From: an uncultured Sphingomonadaceae bacterium
Lineage (GTDB): Bacteria > Pseudomonadota > Alphaproteobacteria > Sphingomonadales > Sphingomonadaceae
Direction of reading: 5' to 3'
NCBI GenBank assembly: GCA_947493215.1
Contig: CANLQE010000001.1
Location: forward strand, 2,295,404 to 2,359,403
Length of the DNA stretch: 64,000 bases
Below, in pieces: positions 45,335 through 54,856 of the stretch. How positions within the stretch are numbered: position 1 is the stretch's first letter; each line of letters starts with the position of its first letter. The notes under the pieces were generated by a model. The model made no database searches and had not been told where the DNA came from. It was given only the letters and a program-made list of their open reading frames with translations. The translations under genes and the position numbers were made by a program.

Positions 45335-47770
45335 TTAATGCCGTGATGCGGTCCCTGCATCGTCGGGAATAGGCGCCGTTGCATGGCTCGCCAATTCGTC
45401 CGCATCGCTCCATTCTATCGGCTCCACCTTTTCCGCCAAAGCCTCAGCCAGGACTTCATCAACATGTTTGACCGGAATGATTTTCAACGATGATGTAATG
45501 TTATCGGGAATTTCGACCAAATCCTTCTCATTCTCCGCTGGGATTAGCACAGTTGTGATGCCTCCGCGTAACGCAGCGAGCAATTTCTCTTTCAAACCGC
45601 CAATCGGCAAAACACGGCCGCGCAATGTCACCTCACCCGTCATCGCAACATCGCGGCGCACCTGGATGCCTGTCAATGTTGAAACGATTGCCGTCACAAT
45701 GCCAACACCAGCAGACGGACCATCTTTTGGTACAGCGCCTTCTGGCAAGTGGATATGGATATCTTTGCGGCCAAAAATGCTCGGTTTTATACCATAAGAT
45801 GGGGCCCGGGCCTTTACGAACGACAAAGCGGCCTGAACCGACTCGGTCATCACCTCGCCAAGCTTACCAGTCGTCTTAATCTGTCCCTTACCCGAGACGG
45901 TCACAGATTCGATGGTCAGCAGTTCACCGCCCACCTCGGTCCAGGCAAGGCCGGTAACAGCGCCAACCTGATTTTCTTCTTCACCAACGCCGTGACGAAA
46001 TTTGCGGACTCCGGCATATTCGGAGAGGGTATCCGGCGTGATTTCAACGCTCTTATACTCGCCTTCCAAAATCCGGCGCAGCGCTTTACGGGCAAGCTTG
46101 GCAATTTCGCGTTCCAAGGTTCGCACTCCGGCTTCCCGAGTATAATAGCGAATAAGATCACGCAGGGCATCGTCATGCAGTGCAAATTCGCCCTTTTTCA
46201 AACCGTGTGCATCCACTTGTTTCTCAACCAGATGTCGCTTAGCGATCTCGACCTTCTCGTCTTCCGTATAGCCTTCAAGCCTGATGATCTCCATCCGGTC
46301 GAGCAGGGGCTGTGGCAAGTTAAGCGAGTTGGCAGTGGTAACAAACATGATATCAGACAAATCGATGTCAATTTCCAGATAATGATCCTGAAATTTGTCA
46401 TTCTGTTCCGGATCGAGCACTTCTAGCAAGGCCGAAGCGGGATCGCCCCGGAAATCCTGACCAAGTTTATCAATTTCATCGAGCAGGAACAACGGATTGG
46501 ATGTTCCAGCTTTTTTCAAATTCGATACGATTTTACCGGGTAGCGAACCAATGTAGGTGCGGCGATGCCCGCGAATTTCTGCTTCGTCCCGAACCCCGCC
46601 TAGTGATTGACGGACGAATTCACGACCTGTTGCTCGCGCAATCGAGCGGCCAAGCGATGTTTTACCAACACCAGGAGGACCAACAAGGCACAAAATTGGA
46701 CCTTTCAGTTTGTTGGTTCGAGCTTGTACCGCCAGATATTCGACAATCCGCTCTTTCACTTTTTCTAGAGCAAAATGGTCATCATCCAGCGTTTTTTCAG
46801 CCTGTTTGATATCTTTCTTCAGCCGTGATTTCTTGCCCCATGGCAATCCCAACAACACGTCCAGATAGTTGCGCACAACGGTCGCTTCTGCAGACATTGG
46901 CTGCATGCCTTTAAGCTTTTTATATTCAGCAGTAGCCTTAGCTTTGGCTTCTTTGGAGAGCTTTATCTCTTCGATTTTCTTGCCTAGCGCCGACATTTCG
47001 TCGCCTTCGCCGTCTTCACCATCTCCCAATTCGCGCTGGATCGCCTTCATCTGCTCGTTGAGATAATATTCGCGCTGGGTTTTCTCCATCTGACGTTTTA
47101 CGCGGCCGCGAATTTTCTTTTCAACCTGCAGAACACCGAGTTCGCCTTCCATGAAGGCAAAGGCCATTTCAAGGCGCTTAATCGGGTCGCTCTCGATCAA
47201 CAGGCTCTGTTTATCCGCGACTTTGACATTGATGTTGGCTGCTACCGCGTCGGCCAAGCGCGATGCCTCTTCAATCTCGCCCAATTGCACGACAGTTTCT
47301 GCCGGCATTTTCTTATTGAGCTTAGAATAATTCTCAAATTGCTCAACCACAGAGCGCATCAATGCGGTTGCCTCTGGTCCATCCACAGCTTCTTCCGCGA
47401 TGAGATCAACATTAGCCAACACAAAGCCTTCGCTTTGCTCCGCTAGGGACGTGTGTTTGGCGCGTTGCTTCCCTTCCACCAGAACCCGGACAGTTCCGTC
47501 GGGCAATTTCAAGAGCTGCAATACCGACGCGACGACACCCAGATCATAGAGCTGGTCTTGTCCCGGATCATCTTCAGCCGGATCTAATTGCGCCACCAGG
47601 AAAATTTCCTTGTCGCTGTCCATTGCTTTTTCCAAAGCCACAACCGACTTATCGCGCCCCACAAAGAGCGGCACGATCATATTCGGGAACACCACAATAT
47701 CGCGTAGCGGCAATAATGGTAGCTTTTTAGCTGCAGGGTTAGCAGAAGGTGCGGACTCGGACTGGGACAT
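45335..47770 (-). CDS. lon: ATP-dependent protease Lon
   Basis: Cytoplasmic AAA+ serine protease that degrades misfolded and regulatory proteins. 811 residues. LPLLPLRDIVVFPNMIVPLF (N-domain), Walker A GPPGVGKTSLGR, Walker B LFLLDEIDKLG, and the catalytic Ser/Lys in PKDGPSAGVGIV with the Lys in GGLKEKLLAALRGG. Gap of about 230 bases to hup on the same strand, the common lon-hup order. Confidence 0.98.
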   Translation of the reverse strand: MSQSESAPSANPAAKKLPLLPLRDIVVFPNMIVPLFVGRDKSVVALEKAMDSDKEIFLVAQLDPAEDDPGQDQLYDLGVVASVLQLLKLPDGTVRVLVEGKQRAKHTSLAEQSEGFVLANVDLIAEEAVDGPEATALMRSVVEQFENYSKLNKKMPAETVVQLGEIEEASRLADAVAANINVKVADKQSLLIESDPIKRLEMAFAFMEGELGVLQVEKKIRGRVKRQMEKTQREYYLNEQMKAIQRELGDGEDGEGDEMSALGKKIEEIKLSKEAKAKATAEYKKLKGMQPMSAEATVVRNYLDVLLGLPWGKKSRLKKDIKQAEKTLDDDHFALEKVKERIVEYLAVQARTNKLKGPILCLVGPPGVGKTSLGRSIARATGREFVRQSLGGVRDEAEIRGHRRTYIGSLPGKIVSNLKKAGTSNPLFLLDEIDKLGQDFRGDPASALLEVLDPEQNDKFQDHYLEIDIDLSDIMFVTTANSLNLPQPLLDRMEIIRLEGYTEDEKVEIAKRHLVEKQVDAHGLKKGEFALHDDALRDLIRYYTREAGVRTLEREIAKLARKALRRILEGEYKSVEITPDTLSEYAGVRKFRHGVGEEENQVGAVTGLAWTEVGGELLTIESVTVSGKGQIKTTGKLGEVMTESVQAALSFVKARAPSYGIKPSIFGRKDIHIHLPEGAVPKDGPSAGVGIVTAIVSTLTGIQVRRDVAMTGEVTLRGRVLPIGGLKEKLLAALRGGITTVLIPAENEKDLVEIPDNITSSLKIIPVKHVDEVLAEALAEKVEPIEWSDADELASHATAPIPDDAGTASRH

Positions 47771-47877
47771 TAATACTCCAAACTATCGCGCTAAATTCAG
47801 CGCCTATTAGCTTATATGGGGCGCTCTAGGATGACTTCAACCACTATAAACCGCGACGTGTAAAATGGACAATGCGG

Positions 47878-48213
47878 CTAAAAGGGCAGCTTAAAGCCCG
47901 CAGGCAAACCCATGCCGCCGGTCATCTTGCCCATTTCTTCGTTGCTCACTGCATCCGCCTTGTCGCGAGCATCGTTAAAAGCAGCAGCGACCAAGTCTTC
48001 CAAAATGCCTTTTTCTTCTGTTTTCATCAGGCTGTCATCAATGCTGACACCCAAGATCCGGCCCTTTGCAGTCGCCTTAACTGCCACTAATCCACCACCG
48101 GATTTGCCTTCTACCTCGATGGTGTCCAGCTTTGCCTGGGCTTCTTCCATCTGGGTTTGCACCGTTTGGGCCGCTTCCTGTGCCGCTTGGATCATCTCTT
48201 CCATAGATTTCAT
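47878..48213 (-). CDS. ybaB: YbaB/EbfC nucleoid-associated protein
   Basis: 111-residue DNA-binding protein; MQTQMEEAQAKLDTIEVEG-type central helix (VQTQMEEAQAKLDTIEVEGK), GRILGVSIDDSLMKTEEKG and LPAGFKLPF at the end are family features. Start overlaps the dnaX stop by 4 bases, the common dnaX-ybaB pairing. Confidence 0.94.
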   Translation of the reverse strand: MKSMEEMIQAAQEAAQTVQTQMEEAQAKLDTIEVEGKSGGGLVAVKATAKGRILGVSIDDSLMKTEEKGILEDLVAAAFNDARDKADAVSNEEMGKMTGGMGLPAGFKLPF

Positions 48214-49985
48214 GCTTGTGAACTCCTTGATTCAGGCCCTGAATCAGCTTGCGCCTGATTTTTATCATTTTCCAGTAATTCCGCATCAGGAAAAGCCTCA
48301 AAAGCCGCTTTCACCAATGGTGTGTCCAATATCGCTTGCGTCGCAGCATCCTGATCCAGCTGGGCTTGTTCCGATATACTCGGCTTAGCTTCGCCCTGCC
48401 CCTCCTGAATTGTCCAAATGGTGCCTGTTGCATCTTTCAAGGCATCGGTGATTTTCCTGAGGTCCGACGCGGCAATTTGTCGCGCCGATTGATATTCGAT
48501 GACCGGCGCAGCAAAGCTTATGATACGCATATCAGCTATTAATATGCTTTCCAATACCGGGGAAACACTGCCAATAACATCGATAACGCCCTGAAAATCC
48601 TGCGGTAGGCGGCTGGTCGACACCTCTTGCTCGGGTTCGATCTGCTCCAGCTCGGCAGTTTGAGAGGAAATATCAGCCACGGGCGCAGGCTGCGCTTCGT
48701 GAACTGGCGCAGCTATAGGCGTTGAAATGGTTTCAACCGGAGCTGGCGCGGCGGGGTTAGCGCCTTGTTGCAATATTTTTGCCAGCTCACCGGGATCGGG
48801 CATATCGGCGGCACACAGCACCCGCAAAAGCGCCATATCACACGCTTCTCGCGGCATATGGGCTTGCTGCACTTCCTCAAAACCTTTCAGAAGAAGCTGC
48901 CATAACCGATGGAGAACAGGGTAAGATATTTTCTCTGACCATGCACCAAGCTGTGCCCTTGCCTCGTCCGAAAGGGTCGGGTCATTGGCGCGGCCCACTT
49001 TGTACAAAGTCACCTGATGGGACAGTGATAAGAGACCGTTCATCAGCGACAAAGGCTCAACACCGACGCGGTATTGCTCGTCAATCGCGTCCAAAAGCGC
49101 CTGAGAATTGGCATCCAACAACAATCCAAACAGCCGCCGAACCGCGCTGCGATCCGACAATCCCAGCATTTCGCGTATCTGTGACGCTTTGACGTCTCCG
49201 CCGCCTTCCATATCCGCATGCGCTATCGCCTGATCGAGAATAGACAGGCCATCGCGAACCGACCCTTCAGCCGCTTGCGCAATCAGGTCAAGCGCTTCTT
49301 GCTCAGCCTGAACGCCCTCTTTCTCAACAATATGGGCAAAATGGTTGGACAATTGCTCGGCTTTGATCCGTTTCAGATCAAAACGCTGACAGCGGGACAG
49401 TACCGTAATTGGCACCTTGTTCACTTCAGTTGTCGCAAAGATGAATTTCACATGGGCCGGTGGCTCTTCCAGCGTTTTCAACAGCGCATTAAAGGCGTTT
49501 TTCGACAACATGTGGACTTCGTCGATAATATAAATTTTGTAGCGTGCAGAAACAGAGGAATAGCGCACGGCCTCAATAATCTCGCGAACATCATCGACAC
49601 CGGTATGACTCGCCGCATCCATCTCAATAACGTCGATGAAGCTGCCCTCAGCAATAGAGCGACATGGTTCACATTTTCCGCAAGGGTCAATGGTCGGACC
49701 GCCCTGCCCGTCTTTACCAATGCAATTGAGCGCTTTGGCAATCAACCGTGCGGTCGATGTTTTACCGACGCCGCGCACACCCGTCATCAGGAAGGCATGG
49801 GCCAAACGATCGCGCTTGATCGCGTTGCCCAGTGTCTGAACCATCGCATCCTGACCGATCAACTCGGCAAAGCTGGACGGTCGATATTTGCGCGCTAGCA
49901 CGCGATAAGGCTGCGCGGCAGCAGGCGCCGGATCAACGGGCGCTTCAACGCCGCCAGCGGCAAATATGTCGGGTGAATCGGACAT
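48210..49985 (-). CDS. dnaX: DNA polymerase III subunit gamma/tau
   Basis: Clamp-loader ATPase of the replisome. 591 residues. P-loop GVRGVGKTSTARLIAKAL, zinc cysteines in CGKCEPC, HMLSKNAFNALLKTLEEPP (Walker B/sensor region) and ATTEVNKVPITVLSRCQRF. Domain III and the tau extension follow. No poly-A slippery heptamer was seen, so a frameshifted gamma form is unlikely here. First gene of dnaX-ybaB; SRP RNA lies upstream. Confidence 0.97.
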   Translation of the reverse strand: MSDSPDIFAAGGVEAPVDPAPAAAQPYRVLARKYRPSSFAELIGQDAMVQTLGNAIKRDRLAHAFLMTGVRGVGKTSTARLIAKALNCIGKDGQGGPTIDPCGKCEPCRSIAEGSFIDVIEMDAASHTGVDDVREIIEAVRYSSVSARYKIYIIDEVHMLSKNAFNALLKTLEEPPAHVKFIFATTEVNKVPITVLSRCQRFDLKRIKAEQLSNHFAHIVEKEGVQAEQEALDLIAQAAEGSVRDGLSILDQAIAHADMEGGGDVKASQIREMLGLSDRSAVRRLFGLLLDANSQALLDAIDEQYRVGVEPLSLMNGLLSLSHQVTLYKVGRANDPTLSDEARAQLGAWSEKISYPVLHRLWQLLLKGFEEVQQAHMPREACDMALLRVLCAADMPDPGELAKILQQGANPAAPAPVETISTPIAAPVHEAQPAPVADISSQTAELEQIEPEQEVSTSRLPQDFQGVIDVIGSVSPVLESILIADMRIISFAAPVIEYQSARQIAASDLRKITDALKDATGTIWTIQEGQGEAKPSISEQAQLDQDAATQAILDTPLVKAAFEAFPDAELLENDKNQAQADSGPESRSSQA

Positions 49986-50068
49986 GGGTCGAGTTTAGGC
50001 GCTCGCCGTCAGCTTGTCGAAGGCTAAACCATGATCAAGCATAAAAGATTGTGTAAATTTTGTGAGTA

Positions 50069-50160
50069 GGAGCCGGGCGACCCGTAGAAAAATCGTTACG
50101 GCTGCTTCCTTCCGGATCTGACCGGGTTGGCGAACACTACGTCCACCCGACTCCCGCTGC
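50069..50160 (-). ncRNA. ffs: Signal recognition particle 4.5S RNA
   Basis: Minus-strand hairpin RNA. The apical signature is present: AACCCGGTCAGATCCGGAAG followed by GAAGCAGCCGTAACG, which is the conserved symmetric/asymmetric loop pattern of bacterial SRP RNA. The ends (GGAGTCGGGTG and CGCCCGGCTCC) pair. Exact termini are estimated from pairing only. Confidence 0.9.
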
Positions 50161-50211
50161 GCATATGGCGGGGAGTCGCGCACATTTCAAGTGGCCTTTT
50201 CTGCCGCGTGC

Positions 50212-51132
50212 CTAATCAGGGAGACCAATTAACTTTATACCGAGTCGCGCGACATCCGCCATCGCCGCATCAACTTCTTTGGCCGGAGCAGTCGGACGAT
50301 CAACATAGACCGTAAGAAATACTGGCCCAGCAGCAAATTTTGCGGTCGAAGGCCAGATAATTGCCATATCATTGCGGGCAATACCGCACATTGCCGTGCC
50401 TGTTTTATTGCCAACCGGCCATCCTTTGGGCAGCCCCGCTCTTATACGCGATGCGCCGGTCTTGCTCTCCTTCATCCACTTTTGCAGAGTCAGCTTGTCA
50501 ATATTCAGCGAGGCATCCTCTATGGCAAGCTTGTGCATCAACTTAGCCATAGCTTCAGGACTGGTAGTGTCGCGTGGATCGCCAGGTACATTTTCGTTTA
50601 GTTCAGGCTCCATGCGATCAAGGCGGGTGACGTCATCACCTTGCGCCCGAGTAAATGCTGTGAAAGCCTGTGGGCCGCCAACAGCATTGAGGATCAGGTT
50701 TGCCGCCGCGTTATCGCTTGTCATCACTGCCGCACCGGCCAATTCATGGAGCGATACCAATTCTTTGGTTTTGAGTTTTTCCTCCACGAACGGCATGTAA
50801 GGCACGCTGTCTTCCGATTTTAGTGCAAATTTGGCAAACATATCGACCGTACCCGCTTCATGAGCCGCGAAGAGCACAGATGCTAAAGGTGCCTTGAAAG
50901 TCGAGCACATTGCAAAACGCTCGCTGCCCCTATGGGAGAGGATCAGACTCCCGTCATTGTCGACAAGCGCAACACCCAGTCGTCCGCCGATCCGTTGTTC
51001 AATGGCCGCGATTGCCGGGCTATTCAAAATTGACGACTTTGAGCCGCTTTCGCCGCTAACAGTAGGTTGAGCCATACAACCGCTAATCAACAGAAAACTA
51101 GATGACAACACGAACGTTCGACGATCAAGCAT
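50212..51132 (-). CDS. Class A beta-lactamase, Tat-type lipoprotein
   Basis: 306-residue serine beta-lactamase. Motifs: Ser70-x-x-Lys in MCSTFK, SDN in TSDNAAANL, Glu166 in RMEPELN with Arg164 and Asn170, and Lys234-Thr-Gly in GNKTGTAMCG. The leader is MLDRRTFVLSSSFLLISGC: twin arginine followed by a lipobox, so export through Tat and a lipid anchor. Cys69 precedes the nucleophile, and a second Cys lies four residues after KTG, two later than the Cys238 of disulphide-bridged carbapenemases, so a 69-238 type bridge is only a possibility. Hydrolysis spectrum cannot be told from sequence alone. Start ATG 51132; a TTG two codons upstream is less likely. Confidence 0.93.
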   Translation of the reverse strand: MLDRRTFVLSSSFLLISGCMAQPTVSGESGSKSSILNSPAIAAIEQRIGGRLGVALVDNDGSLILSHRGSERFAMCSTFKAPLASVLFAAHEAGTVDMFAKFALKSEDSVPYMPFVEEKLKTKELVSLHELAGAAVMTSDNAAANLILNAVGGPQAFTAFTRAQGDDVTRLDRMEPELNENVPGDPRDTTSPEAMAKLMHKLAIEDASLNIDKLTLQKWMKESKTGASRIRAGLPKGWPVGNKTGTAMCGIARNDMAIIWPSTAKFAAGPVFLTVYVDRPTAPAKEVDAAMADVARLGIKLIGLPD

Positions 51133-51134
51133 CG

Positions 51135-51476
51135 TCAAACGCCCTGCATGTTGCGGCTTTCGGAAGGGATATGCACAGTCAACCCATCCAATTCCGGCGT
51201 CAGTGTAATCTGACAGGCCAACCGACTGGTCCGCCGTGCACCTGCGGCAAGATCAAGCATATCCTCTTCCATCTCTGTCGCTTCGGGCAATTTTTCGAAA
51301 TCTTCAGCGGCAACGACGACATGGCAGGTGGAACAAGCCATCTGCCCTTCGCATGTGCCTTCCAGCGGCTGATCGTTAACCTGTGCGATGGTCAGAAGGT
51401 CATCTCCATCAGCCGCTGTTGCCGTTACTTTCTGTTCGCCATCGGCACTGATAAAATTCACACTAATGTCACTCAT
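51135..51476 (-). CDS. [2Fe-2S] ferredoxin, adrenodoxin type
   Basis: 113-residue electron carrier. Cluster ligands CEGQMACSTCHV and RLACQ match the adrenodoxin/ISC ferredoxin spacing (C-x5-C-x2-C-x~36-C). Start overlaps the stop of the preceding cysteine desulfurase by 4 bases, so it is probably co-translated and supplies electrons for cluster assembly. The beta-lactamase begins 3 bases after its stop on the same strand. Confidence 0.95.
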   Translation of the reverse strand: MSDISVNFISADGEQKVTATAADGDDLLTIAQVNDQPLEGTCEGQMACSTCHVVVAAEDFEKLPEATEMEEDMLDLAAGARRTSRLACQITLTPELDGLTVHIPSESRNMQGV

Positions 51477-52588
51477 GTAAGCTGTACCTCGACCGCTTCG
51501 TTGATAAATTTCGATGCCATTTCAATATCTTCAAGGCTATTGTAGCGACCAAATCCTAAACGAATCGAGGATTTAATTTGCGCTGGCTCCAACCCCAGAG
51601 CTCCCAGTACATGGCTCGGGCGGCCCGAACCGCTAGCACAGGCTGATCCGGCTGAAAAAGCAACCCCGCGAACATCGGACATCAGACGCCCCACATCGAC
51701 GCCTTGGCGGCGTATATTAAGATTGCCCAAATAACGTAGATTGCAGGAGCCATTGACCGTCCAGTCCGTAAAACTGCTGCGCGCTTTATCGGACAAAGTC
51801 TGAATATGGGCTGCATCGCTGTCATTGCGCTCGATACACAGCGCTGCGGCTTGCCCAAACCCTACGCACAAGGCGGGCGACAGAGTACCTGATCGGATAC
51901 CTTGCTCTTGTCCGCCTCCATAGATCAACGGCGGCAGGTTGATGCCATCCCGCACCCACAATGCGCCGACACCCTTGGGGCCATATATTTTGTGGGCTGA
52001 TATCGCGGCCATATCGATATTACTTGGTATCAGCACCCGACCATAACCTTGCACAACATCGCAGAGCATCAATGCGCCCTTTTCATGGGCCAGGTCCGCA
52101 ATCGCCTCGACAGGCTGGATAACACCAATTTCATTATTGACCAGCATTGCGGCGACCAGCGCCGTGCTATTATCAATTGCCGCGCGCAATTGTTCCAGTG
52201 ACGCAATGCCATCAGGGCCAACCGCATGCCTCTCGACCATGAAGCCATGTTTTTTATAAGATATAGCGGTATCACGAACGGCGGCATGTTCGCTGTCCAA
52301 AACGATAATCTTGTTGCGCCCTGCAGCTTGCAGGGCATGCACAGCCCCAAAACCCAAGTTAATGGCTTCCGTGGCGCTGCCCATGAACAGTGTCTTTCCG
52401 CCTTTTGGTAGCAACCCAGCAACTTGCTCGCGAGCAACCTCAACGGCAGCAGCCGCTTTGCGCCCCAATATATGGGCGCTATGCGGATTGCCAAAATTGT
52501 CGCGCAGCCAGGGAACCATGACGTCAAAAACTTCAGGCGCAAGCGGCGTCGTCGCCTGATTATCGAGATAGATCGGGTCTTTGGCCAT
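51473..52588 (-). CDS. Cysteine desulfurase, second copy (IscS/NifS type)
   Basis: PLP enzyme that removes sulfur from cysteine for cluster and thio-cofactor synthesis. 371 residues from MAKDPIYLDNQATTPLAPEV. PLP lysine in AHKIYGPKGVGALWVRDG; persulfide-forming Cys in SAGSACASGSGRPSHV. Starts 4 bases after the first desulfurase stop; the longer frame with an ATG at 52675 is not part of the fold. Catalytic Cys and Lys are both intact. Followed by a ferredoxin. Confidence 0.93.
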   Translation of the reverse strand: MAKDPIYLDNQATTPLAPEVFDVMVPWLRDNFGNPHSAHILGRKAAAAVEVAREQVAGLLPKGGKTLFMGSATEAINLGFGAVHALQAAGRNKIIVLDSEHAAVRDTAISYKKHGFMVERHAVGPDGIASLEQLRAAIDNSTALVAAMLVNNEIGVIQPVEAIADLAHEKGALMLCDVVQGYGRVLIPSNIDMAAISAHKIYGPKGVGALWVRDGINLPPLIYGGGQEQGIRSGTLSPALCVGFGQAAALCIERNDSDAAHIQTLSDKARSSFTDWTVNGSCNLRYLGNLNIRRQGVDVGRLMSDVRGVAFSAGSACASGSGRPSHVLGALGLEPAQIKSSIRLGFGRYNSLEDIEMASKFINEAVEVQLT

Positions 52589-52592
52589 CACA

Positions 52593-53666
52593 TTACGCCG
52601 GACGCGCTGCGCCGAAAATTGATTTCCACTGCTCGATAAAATCATAGATATCCGCGCGGGTGGTGTCGCGGCCAATACTGACCCGAATCACCTCACGCGC
52701 AAGCCCCTCATCAAGACCCATGGCTTCCAGAACGTGACTCGGTTTTAAGGTACCAGACGAACAGGCACTCCCCGCCGACACCGAAAATCCGGCCATATCA
52801 AATTTGATCAGTTGCGTGTTCGCCGCGACACCGGGCATATGATAACTGCCAATAGTTGCGATACGTGGTGCGTTTTCGGCAATAACAGCCCCGCCTTCGG
52901 TTTTTATCGCGTTGTCGAGATGCGCACGCAGCTCAGTTGCCCGCCCTGCCCAGTTTGCCGGTGCCTCGAGCGCGGCGACCATCGCCATGATATAGGGCAG
53001 GTTCTGCGTGCCAGAGCGGTAGCCCTGTTCTTGTCCACCATGAGCGTGCAATAGGTTCAAGTCCTTGATCAACAGCGCTCCGACACCAGGAGGACCACCG
53101 AATTTATGCCCAGCAATGATAATCATGTCCGCATCAGGCAGCGGCATTTTTCCAGCAGATTGTGAACAATCCGCCAACAATATCGCGCCTCTGTCGCGTA
53201 TTACCTTGGATAGCGCATCCATGTCCTGCATCACGCCAGTTTCGTTGTTCACGGACTGGACAACAACTAAGGCCTGCTCTTTTTCGCCTTTCAGCATATG
53301 ATTAAGCCGCATCGGCACGACCAGACCGTTCAGATCGACCGGAAGGGCAGTCGCGCCTTCCGAGAAACGGAGGACCACATCATGCTCAATCGGAGAAACC
53401 AGTTGGCGCGTCGGTTTGGTTTGTTTGAGCGCCATCGCAATGGCTTCACTGGCCCCACTGGTAAAAATAACCTCACCGTCCCAATCCAGGGCCGCTTTCA
53501 ATCGCTTCCGTGCATTTTCAAGCATAGAGCCAGCTGCGCGCCCATCCGCATGGGGTGAAGACGGGTTTGCCCAATGCGCAAACCCCTCCAGACAGGCCCG
53601 CCGAGCGACGTCGAGCATCGGGGTAGTCGCCGCATAGTCGAGATAGATGCGTTTCTGTTCAGACAT
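52593..53666 (-). CDS. Cysteine desulfurase, first copy (NifS type)
   Basis: 357-residue paralogue starting MSEQKRIYLDYAATTPMLDV. PLP lysine AGHKFGGPPGVGALLIKD and catalytic loop SAGSACSSGTLKPSHV are intact. The 53741 start would add 25 unrelated residues. No IscU/SufE/IscA/IscR gene adjoins the pair; a Suf system elsewhere in the genome would be the acceptor (inference). A divergent alpha/beta hydrolase lies upstream. Confidence 0.92.
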   Translation of the reverse strand: MSEQKRIYLDYAATTPMLDVARRACLEGFAHWANPSSPHADGRAAGSMLENARKRLKAALDWDGEVIFTSGASEAIAMALKQTKPTRQLVSPIEHDVVLRFSEGATALPVDLNGLVVPMRLNHMLKGEKEQALVVVQSVNNETGVMQDMDALSKVIRDRGAILLADCSQSAGKMPLPDADMIIIAGHKFGGPPGVGALLIKDLNLLHAHGGQEQGYRSGTQNLPYIMAMVAALEAPANWAGRATELRAHLDNAIKTEGGAVIAENAPRIATIGSYHMPGVAANTQLIKFDMAGFSVSAGSACSSGTLKPSHVLEAMGLDEGLAREVIRVSIGRDTTRADIYDFIEQWKSIFGAARPA

Positions 53667-53811
53667 AATATGGGCAAGACCATTTGACAGTTGCGGGATA
53701 GAGTTGCGGATTATTAGACTCTCTCTATATAGACGCTTCATTTAGCGCAAAAGCTAATCTGCCTTTTGCCGCCATAGAAATCGTAATCTTGATCATAGAA
53801 TCGAAAAAGCC

Positions 53812-54468
53812 ATGCCTGACGTAATTTTTACCGGACCCGAAGGCCGCCTCGAAGGCCGTTTTAGCCCAGGACCGCGCGACCGTGCGCCGGTTGCAATGAT
53901 CCTCCATCCCCACCCACAAGCGGGCGGCACGATGAATGATCGCATTACACAGGCCATGTATAAGACCTTCGTGAAACGTGGCTTTGCTACTCTGCGGTTT
54001 AATTTTCGCGGTGTTGGCCGATCTCAAGGTGTTTTTGACAATGGCATTGGCGAGCTTTCTGATGCCGCTTCTGCGCTGGATTGGGTACAGAGCATTCATC
54101 CTGAAGCACAGACCACATGGATTGCCGGCTATAGCTTTGGCGCTTGGATCGGCATGCAGCTACTAATGCGCCGCCCGGAAGTGCGAGGTTTTATATCGGT
54201 ATCGCCGCCAGCAAACATGTATGATTTCAACTTCCTCGCGCCCTGCCCATCATCTGGAATTATCATTCAGGGTGTGAATGACGAAGTCGTGACGCCGAGC
54301 GCCGTTCAGAAGCTTGTCGACAAGCTGCGCACGCAGAAACATATCACCATCCATCATGACGAGATTCCTCGCGCCAACCATTTTTATGAAAATGAGATGG
54401 AATTGCTGATGGGCTCAGTCGATAATTACCTCGACATGCGTCTGGCACCGGATTCGCCGATTAAATAG
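53812..54468 (+). CDS. Alpha/beta hydrolase (dienelactone-hydrolase-like)
   Basis: 218-residue cytoplasmic hydrolase; nucleophile elbow GYSFGAW (Ser near 107), oxyanion strand LHPHPQAGGTMND, late Asp in GVNDEVVTPSAVQKL and His in ANHFYENEMEL. COG2945-type. Often located next to cysteine desulfurase genes in sphingomonads (from memory). ATG preceded by a weak ribosome-binding site. Confidence 0.9.
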   Translation: MPDVIFTGPEGRLEGRFSPGPRDRAPVAMILHPHPQAGGTMNDRITQAMYKTFVKRGFATLRFNFRGVGRSQGVFDNGIGELSDAASALDWVQSIHPEAQTTWIAGYSFGAWIGMQLLMRRPEVRGFISVSPPANMYDFNFLAPCPSSGIIIQGVNDEVVTPSAVQKLVDKLRTQKHITIHHDEIPRANHFYENEMELLMGSVDNYLDMRLAPDSPIK

Positions 54469-54472
54469 GTTC

Positions 54473-54688
54473 TTAGTTCTGTTTATCCTGAATTTGACCG
54501 CCTACTCGTGCTTCAGAATCAGGAGTCGGCACGGTCCAAATGGCGACGTTGGCAAACATAACCACAGAGGCGACCAACATCAGCGCGCCCTGCTTCTTGT
54601 TTTTGCCCGTACGGATTAAATAAACACCGCCGGCGAGTAGTCCTGCGCCTGCCAGCATCAAAACAGACAGTATCCAATCAGCCAACAT
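54473..54688 (-). CDS. Small two-segment membrane protein
   Basis: 71-residue protein of unknown function with two membrane segments (ILSVLMLAGAGLLAGGVYLI and GALMLVASVVMFANVAIW) and a short polar tail. AAGGAG lies 4 bases before the ATG at 54688, better than the ATG at 54718. Convergent with the alpha/beta hydrolase gene, 4 bases away. Confidence 0.75.
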   Translation of the reverse strand: MLADWILSVLMLAGAGLLAGGVYLIRTGKNKKQGALMLVASVVMFANVAIWTVPTPDSEARVGGQIQDKQN

Positions 54689-54856
54689 CCCGCTCCTTCT
54701 TAGAAACAATGCAGTCATAATAGAGCGATATCAAGCCATGATCGATGTTCGTCTGCCATGGTTGAATATCGACAAGCGGCATGATTGTGCTATGGACAAT
54801 GGCGAGGCAGAACATAGAAAGAACATAACCTCGATCGAAAGAGATAAGGACTCAGA

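Noticed and set aside
48210-49985. Programmed frameshift in dnaX producing a short gamma form
   Set aside because: No A-rich slippery sequence seen in the gene.
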